In this document: positions 1 to 7,685 of the stretch, in pieces
Numbering within the stretch: the stretch's first letter is position 1
How the letters are laid out: every line of letters starts with the position of its first letter
Assembly (NCBI GenBank): GCA_017999835.1
Contig: JAGNLA010000002.1
Span: 35,635-99,634, forward strand
Source: Caldisericia bacterium
Lineage (GTDB): Bacteria; Caldisericota; Caldisericia; JAAYUI01
Direction: 5' to 3'
Length of the DNA: 64,000 bases
Notes under the pieces: model-generated
The model's database searches: none
Told to the model about the DNA's origin: nothing
The model's input: only the letters and a program-made list of their open reading frames with translations
Program-made: the position numbers and the translations under genes

Positions 1-203
1 AGAGGAGAGAACTTGAAAACAAGAGTGTTGCCTTCAAAATCTATTGCCACCTGGGCATCGGCCGGAGTTATTGACCATTTTGATGGGTAACGGAATGAAA
101 AGAAACTACCAGGATAAATTGAGTCGAGATTCTCCGCTACATCACCACCGCCACAAGAAACTGCAAAAAAGAGGCACAAAATCACTGCAAGAATTTTTTT
201 CAT
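1..203 (-). CDS. Lipoprotein of the tandem array, partial (5' part only)
   Basis: The ATG at 203 opens a frame that runs off the left window edge. The start encodes a lipoprotein signal: two Lys, a hydrophobic stretch, then the lipobox AVSCGGG, so the Cys at about residue 17 should be lipidated. The mature start carries PGSFFSFRYPSKW, the same block (small residue, FF, aromatic-Pro, W or F) found in the six genes upstream on this strand, so it is the seventh member of the family. GGAG lies 11 nt before the start. The 100 bp before it is the largest gap in the array and holds TATAAA near 240, so it may also have its own promoter. Function unknown; the fold may be PsbP/DcrB-like (inference). 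Confidence 0.8.
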   Translation of the reverse strand, partial: MKKILAVILCLFFAVSCGGGDVAENLDSIYPGSFFSFRYPSKWSITPADAQVAIDFEGNTLVFKFSP

Positions 204-303
204 TTCAATCTACACTCCAAATGAATGATCTAACACTTTATAGGTTAAGCTGCTTTTGAATATTAATCAACAACACAAGTCCTAACTGTAGATTTATTCG
301 CTT

Positions 304-1227
304 TCAAATCAATTTTTTGAATGCCAGGTTCTCAATGAACCCTTTGAGTTTCGGAGTCAGTTCATCGATTGGTCCGGCAATGCTTATCCAGTATTGTCTG
401 TCACCAACATCAGCCACATAAACAAATGTCATTTGTTGGTACTGGGCTGTAAATGTTGAATACTGGACATTTCCAATCTTGACCTTTCGAAGCTGGACAC
501 CAGCCTTGCTGGCCGCTTTCAACGCCTCTTCCTCTGCTGTTGCCTTGACCCCCTGCAACACAACAATGCCAATCCCCTGACCCTTGTCTTCAGAGTTGTC
601 TTCTCTTGGCTCGATCGAGATAAAATCAGATGTCGAGTTATCAAGAATTCTCCAACCTTTTGGCGGAACAAGCATCAACTCATCAAATTGAATTGGCTGA
701 CCTTCAGATGGTCCAAACTGTGTCATTTCGGCATCGCCCGGCTTTGATTTGAAATAATCAGGGTTCGTCAACTTGAATGTATGCAGAACAATCGAAGCCT
801 CTTCTATTTTATCTTGAGGAACGCTGCTTGCGTTTATGGCAATCAAAGCTCCATCAAGAACAAATGAATATCCGAAGGACATTTTTCCATCCTTCCAGCT
901 CTCAAGATACATCGCCTGTTGTCCTGCAAAAGTTTCCTTTTTTGCTGTCGGTTTTTCAAAAAGCTTTTTGAATTCTTCTCCAAGGTTCATCAACTGGTTG
1001 TCATCTTTTTTATAGTTTGTGCTTCTACTTGCAACGATGGCAAAACCATAATCCTTGCCAACAAGCATATAACTGTCATTCATTTCGCTGACTTCAAACC
1101 CATCCGGACGCGTGATGCTGAAAAACGATCCTTTGAAAGGTGTACCGCTCACCGTTTTTTCAACAACCGGAGATCCACACGAAACAAAAGCAAACGATAT
1201 TAATACGACAAGGGCCAGTTTTCCCAT
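304..1227 (-). CDS. Lipoprotein, two-module member of the tandem array
   Basis: A 307-residue predicted lipoprotein with lipobox AFVSCGS. The ATG at 1227 shares one base with the stop of the upstream gene (TGATG), so translation is probably coupled; an in-frame GTG one codon earlier is possible. Two modules are visible. Module 1 begins KGSFFSITRPDGF and ends near TFKLTNPDYFKS. Module 2 begins near FDELMLVPPKGW and ends NLAFKKLI. The short pattern at the head of each module resembles the Mog1/PsbP/DcrB (DUF1795) class of small alpha-beta domains, but that is inference. Anchored outside the cytoplasmic membrane. Function unknown. Confidence 0.85.
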   Translation of the reverse strand: MGKLALVVLISFAFVSCGSPVVEKTVSGTPFKGSFFSITRPDGFEVSEMNDSYMLVGKDYGFAIVASRSTNYKKDDNQLMNLGEEFKKLFEKPTAKKETFAGQQAMYLESWKDGKMSFGYSFVLDGALIAINASSVPQDKIEEASIVLHTFKLTNPDYFKSKPGDAEMTQFGPSEGQPIQFDELMLVPPKGWRILDNSTSDFISIEPREDNSEDKGQGIGIVVLQGVKATAEEEALKAASKAGVQLRKVKIGNVQYSTFTAQYQQMTFVYVADVGDRQYWISIAGPIDELTPKLKGFIENLAFKKLI

Positions 1228-2180
1228 CACTTAAACACCAGTGTTTTAAGAAATTCTCGAACTTTTTCCGAAAGCTGATCTGAGTTTGACGTTACAGCGA
1301 TCATGTAAGTTTTGTCGCCTTTTGAAACAATGAAGTTATAGGTGTTTATCGATGCGATGTAGAATTGAGCAAAAGTATTTTGGCCATATGTCGCCGAAAC
1401 AGGTTTGCTACCCGATATCTGCGCATAGGCCAAATCGGATTCCCTGTTATGTTTTGGCATTACGTCAATCGAAATGCCCTGCATGATGTTCATTGAGCTG
1501 GCGTCAACGGGTGTGATAAGGCATGAACCACTGTCTCCTGCAACAACCTCCCAATCCTGCGGAGCCGAGAAGGAGTAATAATCATTTTTGAATGATTGAA
1601 ACGCAGGCTGCCCAGAAGAAGCGTCTTTTGAGTTTCCAGGCTCGGTTTCGGATTCTTTACCGATTGAACCTTTGAAGAAATCTGGGTTGCTTACCTTGAA
1701 ACTCTCAAGAACTTTTTCAAAATCGGAGTCATTACCGTTTGAGACCGGCTCATTTGATATCACACAGACTGCATCTGTGATTGGCAGCACTACATATTTG
1801 AAGGTGACGTCTTTTTTCTTGCCGGCCATCATCAACGCCTTCCTTCCGCCAACTTCAACAGGATCGACGCTGATGTCTATCATGTCGGCAGCAAATCCAT
1901 CCAGGACGGCTCTTGTCTTTTCAACATCATCAGAAGTCATACCCGGGAGTATGATTGTGTGGATTGAAATAAGGCCGTTTTCATTTGAACGCGAAAAATC
2001 GTTGCCAGTCTGGACAAACTGTGTCCCATCCAGTCTGGCGACGGAGAAAAATGTGCCAGAATAAACGTTTGGATCGTCCACGGTTGAGACGGAGCTGTCT
2101 TCCTGGGGTTGTCCGCATGACGTAAAAACCATAACCAGGGCTGCAATTGCAAACAAAACCGACAATATTTTTCTATTCAT
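1227..2180 (-). CDS. Lipoprotein, two-module member of the tandem array
   Basis: A 317-residue predicted lipoprotein with lipobox VFTSCGQ. The frame is open further upstream, but the ATG at 2180 is preceded by GAGG at good spacing and opens a proper signal peptide, so it is preferred. Module 1 begins YSGTFFSVARLDGT and closes near SFKVSNPDFFKG, almost the same words as in the next gene. Module 2 begins NDYYSFSAPQDW and ends FLKTLVFK. The two modules are joined by a Ser/Glu/Gly-rich linker around residue 180. Only 7 bp separate it from the upstream gene. Function unknown; clearly a paralogue of its neighbours. Confidence 0.85.
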   Translation of the reverse strand: MNRKILSVLFAIAALVMVFTSCGQPQEDSSVSTVDDPNVYSGTFFSVARLDGTQFVQTGNDFSRSNENGLISIHTIILPGMTSDDVEKTRAVLDGFAADMIDISVDPVEVGGRKALMMAGKKKDVTFKYVVLPITDAVCVISNEPVSNGNDSDFEKVLESFKVSNPDFFKGSIGKESETEPGNSKDASSGQPAFQSFKNDYYSFSAPQDWEVVAGDSGSCLITPVDASSMNIMQGISIDVMPKHNRESDLAYAQISGSKPVSATYGQNTFAQFYIASINTYNFIVSKGDKTYMIAVTSNSDQLSEKVREFLKTLVFK

Positions 2181-2187
2181 CTTTTCC

Positions 2188-3147
2188 TCACTTGAAAACA
2201 ATTGATTCCAAAAGCTCCATATTCGAACCCGAAAGCCCAATGGAGCCTTTTATCGTTATCTTTACCTCATGCCTGAGCGATTGTCCGAGAAGAACAATCT
2301 GAGAGTCGTCAACGTTTGAGCCTGGCTGATCGTATCTGAAATACTTGTTGCTGCCAGCCTGAACAGGCGTAGATTTGATTCCACCCATCATCATGTTGGC
2401 CGATTCCTGCAGCGGCAAACCTGTTTTTTCAAGCTGCTGAATAATGATTGTCTCAGGTTTCTTCACATTTTGCTGAACTCCTAAAATTATTATGTCAGAA
2501 GCAGTCTTTTTTGCAAAATACCTGCGTGGGAGTTTTATGAATATATCATCATTTTCATAATAATCTTCAGATTTGAGCCCCTGTTTGTCTATGGTTTTTT
2601 CTGGAATCTGGGCGGTCTGCTGTTGTTGGGTTGGAGATTCACTTTTTTCCTGAATGCTGACACTCTCAATGAGCTTTTTTTCATCGGTTATTTCAAAACT
2701 GGCCAGCACTTTCGCAGCTTTCCCGGGGAAATCAACAGTGTCCTGATTTGCCGAACACATCACGGAAACCGTTGCCCCCGAAAATGAAACCAGCTGAACA
2801 ACCAGAATGTCTGATTTGTAAACATATCCCTGATTGCTGCCGATCCAGTTCTTGACAAACTGATTTTCTGTTATTCCAGCCTTGTCTGTTTCATAAAAAT
2901 CCTTGGGAAAGGAGCCCTTTTTTTTGTTTTCAGAAAACTCAACCTTGACGTTGACGGTAAAATCTCCACCCATAACAACGCCATTAGACTTGGGATTTAC
3001 GGTGAAACCTTCAGGGTACCCAATGGCAAACCCCTGCCCCATGTACTTTTTAAAACTATCGCTCTTCTCGTCTACATTTTCTGTCGTACCACACGAAACA
3101 GACAGGAGAAGACATGCAGCCAGGATCGTAAAAGTTTTCATCTTCAT
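2188..3147 (-). CDS. Lipoprotein, two-module member of the tandem array
   Basis: A 319-residue predicted lipoprotein with lipobox LSVSCGT. The ATG at 3147 is chosen; AAGGTG lies about 11 nt upstream. Module 1 contains GQGFAIGYPEGF and closes near SFEITDEKKL. A Gln/Ser/Pro-rich linker with a run of Gln follows. Module 2 starts around DIFIKLPRRYF and ends LLESIVFK. The layout matches the two downstream paralogues, which fits duplication of a two-module ancestor. Function unknown. Confidence 0.83.
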   Translation of the reverse strand: MKMKTFTILAACLLLSVSCGTTENVDEKSDSFKKYMGQGFAIGYPEGFTVNPKSNGVVMGGDFTVNVKVEFSENKKKGSFPKDFYETDKAGITENQFVKNWIGSNQGYVYKSDILVVQLVSFSGATVSVMCSANQDTVDFPGKAAKVLASFEITDEKKLIESVSIQEKSESPTQQQQTAQIPEKTIDKQGLKSEDYYENDDIFIKLPRRYFAKKTASDIIILGVQQNVKKPETIIIQQLEKTGLPLQESANMMMGGIKSTPVQAGSNKYFRYDQPGSNVDDSQIVLLGQSLRHEVKITIKGSIGLSGSNMELLESIVFK

Positions 3148-3180
3148 CAATGATTACACCTTGTCATGACATAAAGTTCT

Positions 3181-3672
3181 TTACCGCGACTTGAGAAAAT
3201 CATAATCGGTAACCTTGAAACTGTAAGCAATTTCTTGCGCCATCTTGGTAAGATTTTCATTCACAAATGTCGGTTCCAGCTCCATTATGACAACGCCATC
3301 ATTGATTGGAACAAAGTAGGCGAAAGTGTATCTGTCGTAATCATCAAAACCTTCCATCCTTATAAATTCCATATCATCAATTTTTGCCGGCACAAAGGTT
3401 ATCTTTGTAGATTTGTTGTTCTGCTGGAGATTTACCAGTATAGGCGCGATCAATCCCTTTAAAATACCGGGCTGTTTTTGGATTTTCACAATGATGTTGA
3501 AGTTGCCAGAAATTGTCACTCCATCATCATTGCTTGTCAACTTGTAGGTTGAAGGATAACTTATGGTAAAACACGATCCGGAAAAGGTTTTGTCAAGTTT
3601 TACAAGCCCAGGTTCTCCACATGAGGCAAGAGTTGTTGCAAAAATAAGAATCGCCAGGGCGATTTTTCTCAC
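3181..3672 (-). CDS. Lipoprotein, single-module member of the tandem array
   Basis: A 163-residue predicted lipoprotein with lipobox TLASCGE. The start is GTG at 3672, overlapping the stop of the upstream gene by 4 bp (GTGA), a coupled arrangement. It carries one module only: SGSCFTISYPSTY near the start and SFKVTDYDFLKS at the very end, the words that close module 1 in the longer paralogues. It therefore looks like a one-module version of the family. Function unknown. Confidence 0.83.
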   Translation of the reverse strand: MRKIALAILIFATTLASCGEPGLVKLDKTFSGSCFTISYPSTYKLTSNDDGVTISGNFNIIVKIQKQPGILKGLIAPILVNLQQNNKSTKITFVPAKIDDMEFIRMEGFDDYDRYTFAYFVPINDGVVIMELEPTFVNENLTKMAQEIAYSFKVTDYDFLKSR

Positions 3673-4157
3673 TTGATCTCCATGTTTTCAATAATCATCC
3701 TGGCAAGTTCGAGATCCTTGGCTGTAACGTCGGTGTCGCCGTTTTTTCTTGGAATTGTGGTTATGGAAATTATTGCATTGTCCAGAGGTACAAATGTATT
3801 GATTATTACCTGGTCGAGAACCGTGCTTTCCATCCAAATGCACTGCAGACCTGATATTCTTTTGATATTCATCTTTACACCTTGAGCCGGTTTTCTGGCA
3901 ATCGCCATTATTTCCGGAATGCTCTCGACGTTGTTTTTTTTGGCTCCCTGATATTGTTGAATGTTTATTGGAATGGAAATTGTCTGGTTTTCGTTTTCAA
4001 CGACCACTCCTCCACCAAGGCCATCAGCAGCCGTCCAGCCAACCGGGTAATAAATCTTAAGCATGTCCTGATCTTTTATTAAAGCAAGTTCTTTGGGAAC
4101 AGCCGAGGAACAAGAAGCCAAAACCAGAACCGACAACAAAACTATAATTTTTTTCAT
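3669..4157 (-). CDS. Lipoprotein, single-module member of the tandem array
   Basis: A 162-residue predicted lipoprotein with lipobox LVLASCSS. The ATG at 4157 overlaps the upstream stop by 4 bp (ATGA). It has one module, with LKIYYPVGW at the head and a short Ile/Glu/Lys end. It is the most diverged member of the array: the double-Phe of the head motif is lost and the Trp is kept. Function unknown. Confidence 0.82.
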   Translation of the reverse strand: MKKIIVLLSVLVLASCSSAVPKELALIKDQDMLKIYYPVGWTAADGLGGGVVVENENQTISIPINIQQYQGAKKNNVESIPEIMAIARKPAQGVKMNIKRISGLQCIWMESTVLDQVIINTFVPLDNAIISITTIPRKNGDTDVTAKDLELARMIIENMEIK

Positions 4158-5020
4158 TTTATCTTGAATCCTTTTGCAATCTCCAAAGCCTGCTTCTCGA
4201 TAACCGGTGAGGAAACCGAATAGACCATCACTGCAAGCTTACCCTTGTCAACAGCGCAATAAACCCTTGTTGTGATGTTACCGTCAATATTTTTGAAGGT
4301 CAGAAACTTTACACCGTTGATTTTGATCGAACCTGTTTTGAGCGTCCATCCCATTTCTTCTGCAAAAGCTTTCGCCCAGACTGCAGCGTCTTTTGTCGCT
4401 TCGTCGAGGGTAACACTGACATCAAAAGAACCCGCACCATCGGCTATCATGTCTTTGGTCATGGACAGCTTGAAATGGTTGACCACTTGTCCAGACCACC
4501 CCTCTGGGATGTTGATTTCAAAAAGCTCTGACTGGTATTTTCCATCGGTTTTGACCGATTGGCTTGTTTCAATTTTTTCAATGGATAAAACAATTGAATC
4601 AACCAGACTCTCCTGGCTGCTGTCCAATGATACGGCCGGCGTGAGAACGCCAAGCCAGTTGTCTGTCCAAAAGGCATAGGTCATTCTATTTTTTTTGTCG
4701 CTGTCTTCGAGCGTTAGCTTCCTGCACTCAAAATCTGGCATGGAAAACACATCAACTTTGGGAGTCCCACCTAGTTTAGACTTGAGGTTTTCGATGTTGC
4801 TGTCGATGTCATTTTGTGAGAAGTTCGTGAAACGATAGCTGGAGATTACAATTTTGAACTGCCCATCCAGTTTGAGGTCTGAGCCATCAAAACTGGCAAC
4901 AAATGAATCGGGGTATGATATCTTGAAAAACTGCCCTTCGGTTGAATTGGCAAAATCAGACTTGACCGAGCAACTGGAAACCAAACAAAGTACAGCCAAG
5001 ATAATTAATGTTTTCTTCAC
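4154..5020 (-). CDS. Lipoprotein, first gene of the tandem array
   Basis: A 288-residue predicted lipoprotein with lipobox LVSSCSV. Two starts are possible: ATG at 5027-5029 or GTG at 5018-5020. I prefer the GTG because it gives the usual M-K-K lipoprotein start, and because TATAAT overlaps the ATG and ends 7 nt before the GTG, which would make the mRNA leaderless; neither start has an SD site. Module 1 has GQFFKISYPDSF; module 2 begins near SELFEINIPEGW and ends AKGFKIK. It is the promoter-proximal gene of the array, just after the rocD terminator. Confidence 0.82.
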   Translation of the reverse strand: MKKTLIILAVLCLVSSCSVKSDFANSTEGQFFKISYPDSFVASFDGSDLKLDGQFKIVISSYRFTNFSQNDIDSNIENLKSKLGGTPKVDVFSMPDFECRKLTLEDSDKKNRMTYAFWTDNWLGVLTPAVSLDSSQESLVDSIVLSIEKIETSQSVKTDGKYQSELFEINIPEGWSGQVVNHFKLSMTKDMIADGAGSFDVSVTLDEATKDAAVWAKAFAEEMGWTLKTGSIKINGVKFLTFKNIDGNITTRVYCAVDKGKLAVMVYSVSSPVIEKQALEIAKGFKIK

Positions 5021-5027
5021 AGGCAAC

Positions 5028-5033
5028 ATTATA
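5028..5033 (-). promoter_or_regulatory. -10 element of the lipoprotein array, probably leaderless
   Basis: On the minus strand this reads TATAAT, a perfect -10 hexamer, ending 7 nt before the GTG at 5020. I see no convincing -35; the region upstream is the T tract of the rocD terminator. The same spacing recurs before several other genes in the window that lack an SD site. Confidence 0.5.
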
Positions 5034-5053
5034 CCGATTGCTGCAAAAAATAA

Positions 5054-5080
5054 AAAGGGCGGTTGAAAAAACCGCCCTTT
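5054..5080 (-). terminator. Rho-independent terminator after rocD
   Basis: A perfect 11-bp stem (AAAGGGCGGTT with its complement) around a 5-nt loop, followed on the minus strand by TTTATTTTTTG. It sits 20 bp past the rocD stop and separates rocD from the lipoprotein array. Confidence 0.9.
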
Positions 5081-5099
5081 CTTTGTTTTCTGTTAAGTA

Positions 5100-6299
5100 T
5101 CAGGCAAAGACTTTCTTTATACCCTGCATCGCCCAGTCGACCTCTTCTTTTGTGATGACAAGCGGAGGAGCAAACCTGATTATTTTTTCGTGTGTGTCTT
5201 TTGCAAGGATGCCTTCGGCCTTGAGAGCCTTGATAAACGGCTTTGCCTTGCCATATTTTTCAGCAATCCTGATGCCGATGAGCAAACCTTTGCCTCTGAC
5301 AAGGTCAATTTTATCACCGGCAATCTTTTTGAGTTCACCCATGAAATAGTTGCCCATTGCTGCTGAATTTTCTACAAGCTTTTCTTCTTCAAGAACATCC
5401 ATTGCTGCAACACCGACAACGGCTGCAAGAGGGTTGCCACCAAATGTTGAACCATGCTGGCCTGCTTTGATGACATCGAGAATGTCTTTGTTTGCTGCCA
5501 CACCGGAAACCGGCATGATGCCACCACCGAGGGCTTTGCCAAGGATATAGATGTCTGGAGTTACATTTTCATGGTCACAGCAGAATCTCTTGCCTGTCCT
5601 GCCAAAACCTGTCTGGATTTCATCAGCACAGAAGAGGATCCCGGCCTGCTTGCACAGCTTTGACACAGCAGCCAGATAGCCATCATCCGGAACCACGACA
5701 CCAGCTTCACCCTGGATTGGTTCAAGCATGACACCGATGGTGTTTTTATTAATTGCCGCTTCAATGGCTTTCACGTCGTTGTATTTGACAACCTTGAAGC
5801 CTGGTGTGAACGGGCCGAAGTTGTCATGTGAACCTGGATCAGTTGAAAAACTGATGATTGTTGTGGTTCTGCCGTGGAAGTTGTCACCCATGACAATAAT
5901 TTCACCGGTTTCAGCAGGGATGCCTTTGACTTCATATCCCCATTTCCTCATGGTTTTGATGGCTGTTTCTACGCCCTCAGCGCCAGAGTTCATCGGGAGG
6001 AACATGTCCTTGCCTGCGAATTTGCAGACTCTTTCAACAAACAGCGGGAGCTTGTCGTTGAAAAATGCCCTTGAGGTAAGGGTTATGCGTTCGAGCTGAT
6101 CCTTGACTGCGCCAATAATCTTTGGGTGCAAATGTCCGTGGTTGACAGCAGAATAAGCTGAAAGGCAGTCCATGTACTTGTGGTCTTCTACATCCCAGAC
6201 CCAAACACCCTTGCCTTTTGAAAGGACAACTTCCACCGACTCATAGTTGTTTGCGCCGTATTTGCGCTCGATGTTCATTAGATCAACCGAACTCAGCAT
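5100..6299 (-). CDS. rocD: Ornithine--oxo-acid aminotransferase
   Basis: A 399-residue PLP-dependent class III aminotransferase that moves the delta-amino group of ornithine to 2-oxoglutarate, giving glutamate semialdehyde. Visible landmarks in order: NHGHLHPKI, NSGAEGVETAIK, FHGRTTTIISFS, EPIQGEAGVVVPDDGYL, DEIQTGFGRTG, and ILGKALGGG with the PLP lysine. Length matches RocD. The frame is open further upstream, but the ATG at 6299 has AGGAGGA 6-7 nt before it, and the extension would run through the terminator of the gene upstream. Monocistronic, flanked by terminators. Acetylornithine aminotransferase is the main alternative, but the internal blocks read as RocD. Confidence 0.88.
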   Translation of the reverse strand: MLSSVDLMNIERKYGANNYESVEVVLSKGKGVWVWDVEDHKYMDCLSAYSAVNHGHLHPKIIGAVKDQLERITLTSRAFFNDKLPLFVERVCKFAGKDMFLPMNSGAEGVETAIKTMRKWGYEVKGIPAETGEIIVMGDNFHGRTTTIISFSTDPGSHDNFGPFTPGFKVVKYNDVKAIEAAINKNTIGVMLEPIQGEAGVVVPDDGYLAAVSKLCKQAGILFCADEIQTGFGRTGKRFCCDHENVTPDIYILGKALGGGIMPVSGVAANKDILDVIKAGQHGSTFGGNPLAAVVGVAAMDVLEEEKLVENSAAMGNYFMGELKKIAGDKIDLVRGKGLLIGIRIAEKYGKAKPFIKALKAEGILAKDTHEKIIRFAPPLVITKEEVDWAMQGIKKVFA

Positions 6300-6336
6300 T
6301 TTCTTCCTCCTGGGGATTAACCGTTTGTTGAATTTC

Positions 6337-6364
6337 ATTGTATCGGATTTAGAGGTTAAAACAA
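6337..6364 (-). promoter_or_regulatory. Possible promoter of rocD
   Basis: Minus-strand TTGTTT (6359-6364) and TACAAT (6337-6342) are separated by 16 bp, leaving a leader of about 30 nt that contains the rocD SD site. Hexamer matches are moderate. Confidence 0.4.
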
Positions 6365-6498
6365 CCCCCAAGGCAAGTATTAATGGGCAAAATTTGGGCT
6401 TGTCTGGATTACCCAGTTTTTTAAAAAAAATGATTTTATGAAATTTTAAAAATTGTGACAGGTTTCTTGTATGCAAAAGTGTCCACAAAATAAGAAAA

Positions 6499-6523
6499 GA
6501 CGCCATCAAAATATGATGGCGTC
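6499..6523 (-). terminator. Rho-independent terminator after the membrane protein gene
   Basis: A perfect 10-bp stem (GACGCCATCA with its complement), 5-nt loop, followed on the minus strand by TTTTCTTATTTTG. It lies 18 bp past the stop of the 6541-7332 gene. Confidence 0.85.
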
Positions 6524-6540
6524 AATATTATGTCAATAAA

Positions 6541-7332
6541 CTATCCGCGTTCGCGAAGCAGGGTGTGGAAAACGTTTGCGCCAACCCACGCAATGATGAA
6601 GGCAAGAATCCACGTAAGGTCAATCAAGCTACCTGTCTGGTAACCGACACTGGAATAGGCATGGAAGTTGTAAAGCTGGTTGCCAACAGCAAAGAAGGCA
6701 AAACTTGCCGTAAGGATTGACCAGGCCACCGATATGATTCCCCCGCGAGTGTTCCAGGCAATCAAAGCGCTGCCTATAACAATTACCACATCACCAAACA
6801 GGTACAGTAACTGAAGGATGAATGTCATCTTGTCCGGTCCAGCTAATTCTGTTACTAGAGCTTCCCAGCTGAAATATGTCATCAACCCGGCAAAACCGGC
6901 AATAATTAGCAACAACCACCACGGAGGCATTTTCAGCCTTCCAAGGTGACGCGTCTGAACAATGAAACCGGCGATAACAAACGGGTAGAGCAAGAGAAAA
7001 CCAATATCGGCGAAGCTGTAGGCAACCTCACCCATGTTAATATTAAGGACAATTTCCTGGTAGGACCAATATGCCTGACCAAGCGCCCAAACAATAAACC
7101 CAAGGCCTATCATGTGCCATGGGAGTGAATGGATTTTGTCACGGAACTCTTTCTGACCGAACAATAGGGGGATGGAAATGCCAGCAAACAGAGCCACCAG
7201 AAGCTGTGTCGCATCGCCAAAATACGTCATCGCCCTCACATCATTCCCGATCAGATAAATGTAGGAGGCAATTGCAATGGTGACAAAACCAATTAGAAAA
7301 TAGGCTATGTTTTTCGTAAACCAATTCTGCAT
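6541..7332 (-). CDS. Multi-pass membrane protein, sensor-like
   Basis: A 263-residue integral membrane protein with about eight hydrophobic segments and no soluble domain. The block around residues 105-120, with YSFADIGFLLLYPF, resembles the membrane input regions found at the N terminus of some GGDEF and histidine-kinase proteins (inference from pattern memory). Here that region stands alone. AAGGTGG lies about 8 nt before the ATG at 7332. It has its own terminator and a candidate operator upstream. It could be a stand-alone sensor whose partner lies elsewhere; function unknown. Confidence 0.75.
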   Translation of the reverse strand: MQNWFTKNIAYFLIGFVTIAIASYIYLIGNDVRAMTYFGDATQLLVALFAGISIPLLFGQKEFRDKIHSLPWHMIGLGFIVWALGQAYWSYQEIVLNINMGEVAYSFADIGFLLLYPFVIAGFIVQTRHLGRLKMPPWWLLLIIAGFAGLMTYFSWEALVTELAGPDKMTFILQLLYLFGDVVIVIGSALIAWNTRGGIISVAWSILTASFAFFAVGNQLYNFHAYSSVGYQTGSLIDLTWILAFIIAWVGANVFHTLLRERG

Positions 7333-7397
7333 TACAGCACCACCTTCTTTGAGATTTATATTATTGTATTGTCATTTAACCATGAAGACTTTACCTA

Positions 7398-7424
7398 ATT
7401 ATAAATCTATTTAACAATTTGTTA
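7398..7424 (-). promoter_or_regulatory. -10 element and palindrome upstream of the membrane protein gene
   Basis: On the minus strand TATAAT lies at 7398-7403. Nine bases upstream is a perfect inverted repeat, TAACAA-T-TTGTTA (7412-7424), where a -35 would be. This is the layout of a repressor or activator site. The leader to the ATG at 7332 would be about 60 nt. Confidence 0.45.
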
Positions 7425-7432
7425 TCAGTTTA

Positions 7433-7558
7433 ATGCAAAATACTTCGAAGAAAGAAACGGCCATCAATGTAAGCAGGCTCATCACAAAGCTCTTTCTTGC
7501 CCGAACTTTCAGTTATCCTTATGTACTTTTATTCTGGAAAGAATACGGCTATACCTAA
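7433..7558 (+). CDS. Possible small protein or gene remnant (41 residues)
   Basis: A plus-strand frame opens at the ATG at 7433 and closes at TAA 7556-7558. The product is basic at the start and aromatic-rich at the end (TFSYPYVLLFWKEYGY). It fills part of the 353-bp gap at 7333-7685, just right of the palindrome at 7412-7424, so a shared operator is possible. No SD site is visible and nothing like it is recognised. It may be a short gene, a remnant, or chance. The rest of the gap shows only the terminator at 7639-7664. Confidence 0.25.
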   Translation: MQNTSKKETAINVSRLITKLFLARTFSYPYVLLFWKEYGYT

Positions 7559-7638
7559 AACAATGACAATTCTTTATACATTGGAAACAATTCTAGCATG
7601 TCACCATAAAAAATTCAAATATATCGTCAACAAAACAA

Positions 7639-7664
7639 AAACCCCGGAGTAAAATCCGGGGTTT
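7639..7664 (-). terminator. Rho-independent terminator after the giant secreted protein gene
   Basis: A 10-bp perfect stem AAACCCCGGA with its complement, 6-nt loop, followed on the minus strand by TTTTGTTTTGTTG. It lies 22 bp past the stop of the 7686-14519 gene. Confidence 0.9.
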
Positions 7665-7685
7665 GTCCTATTATGCTTGGAAATA

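Noticed and set aside
44..259. Plus-strand 71-residue frame at the left edge
   Set aside because: It is the antisense shadow of the partial lipoprotein gene at 1-203, which has a lipobox and the family head motif.
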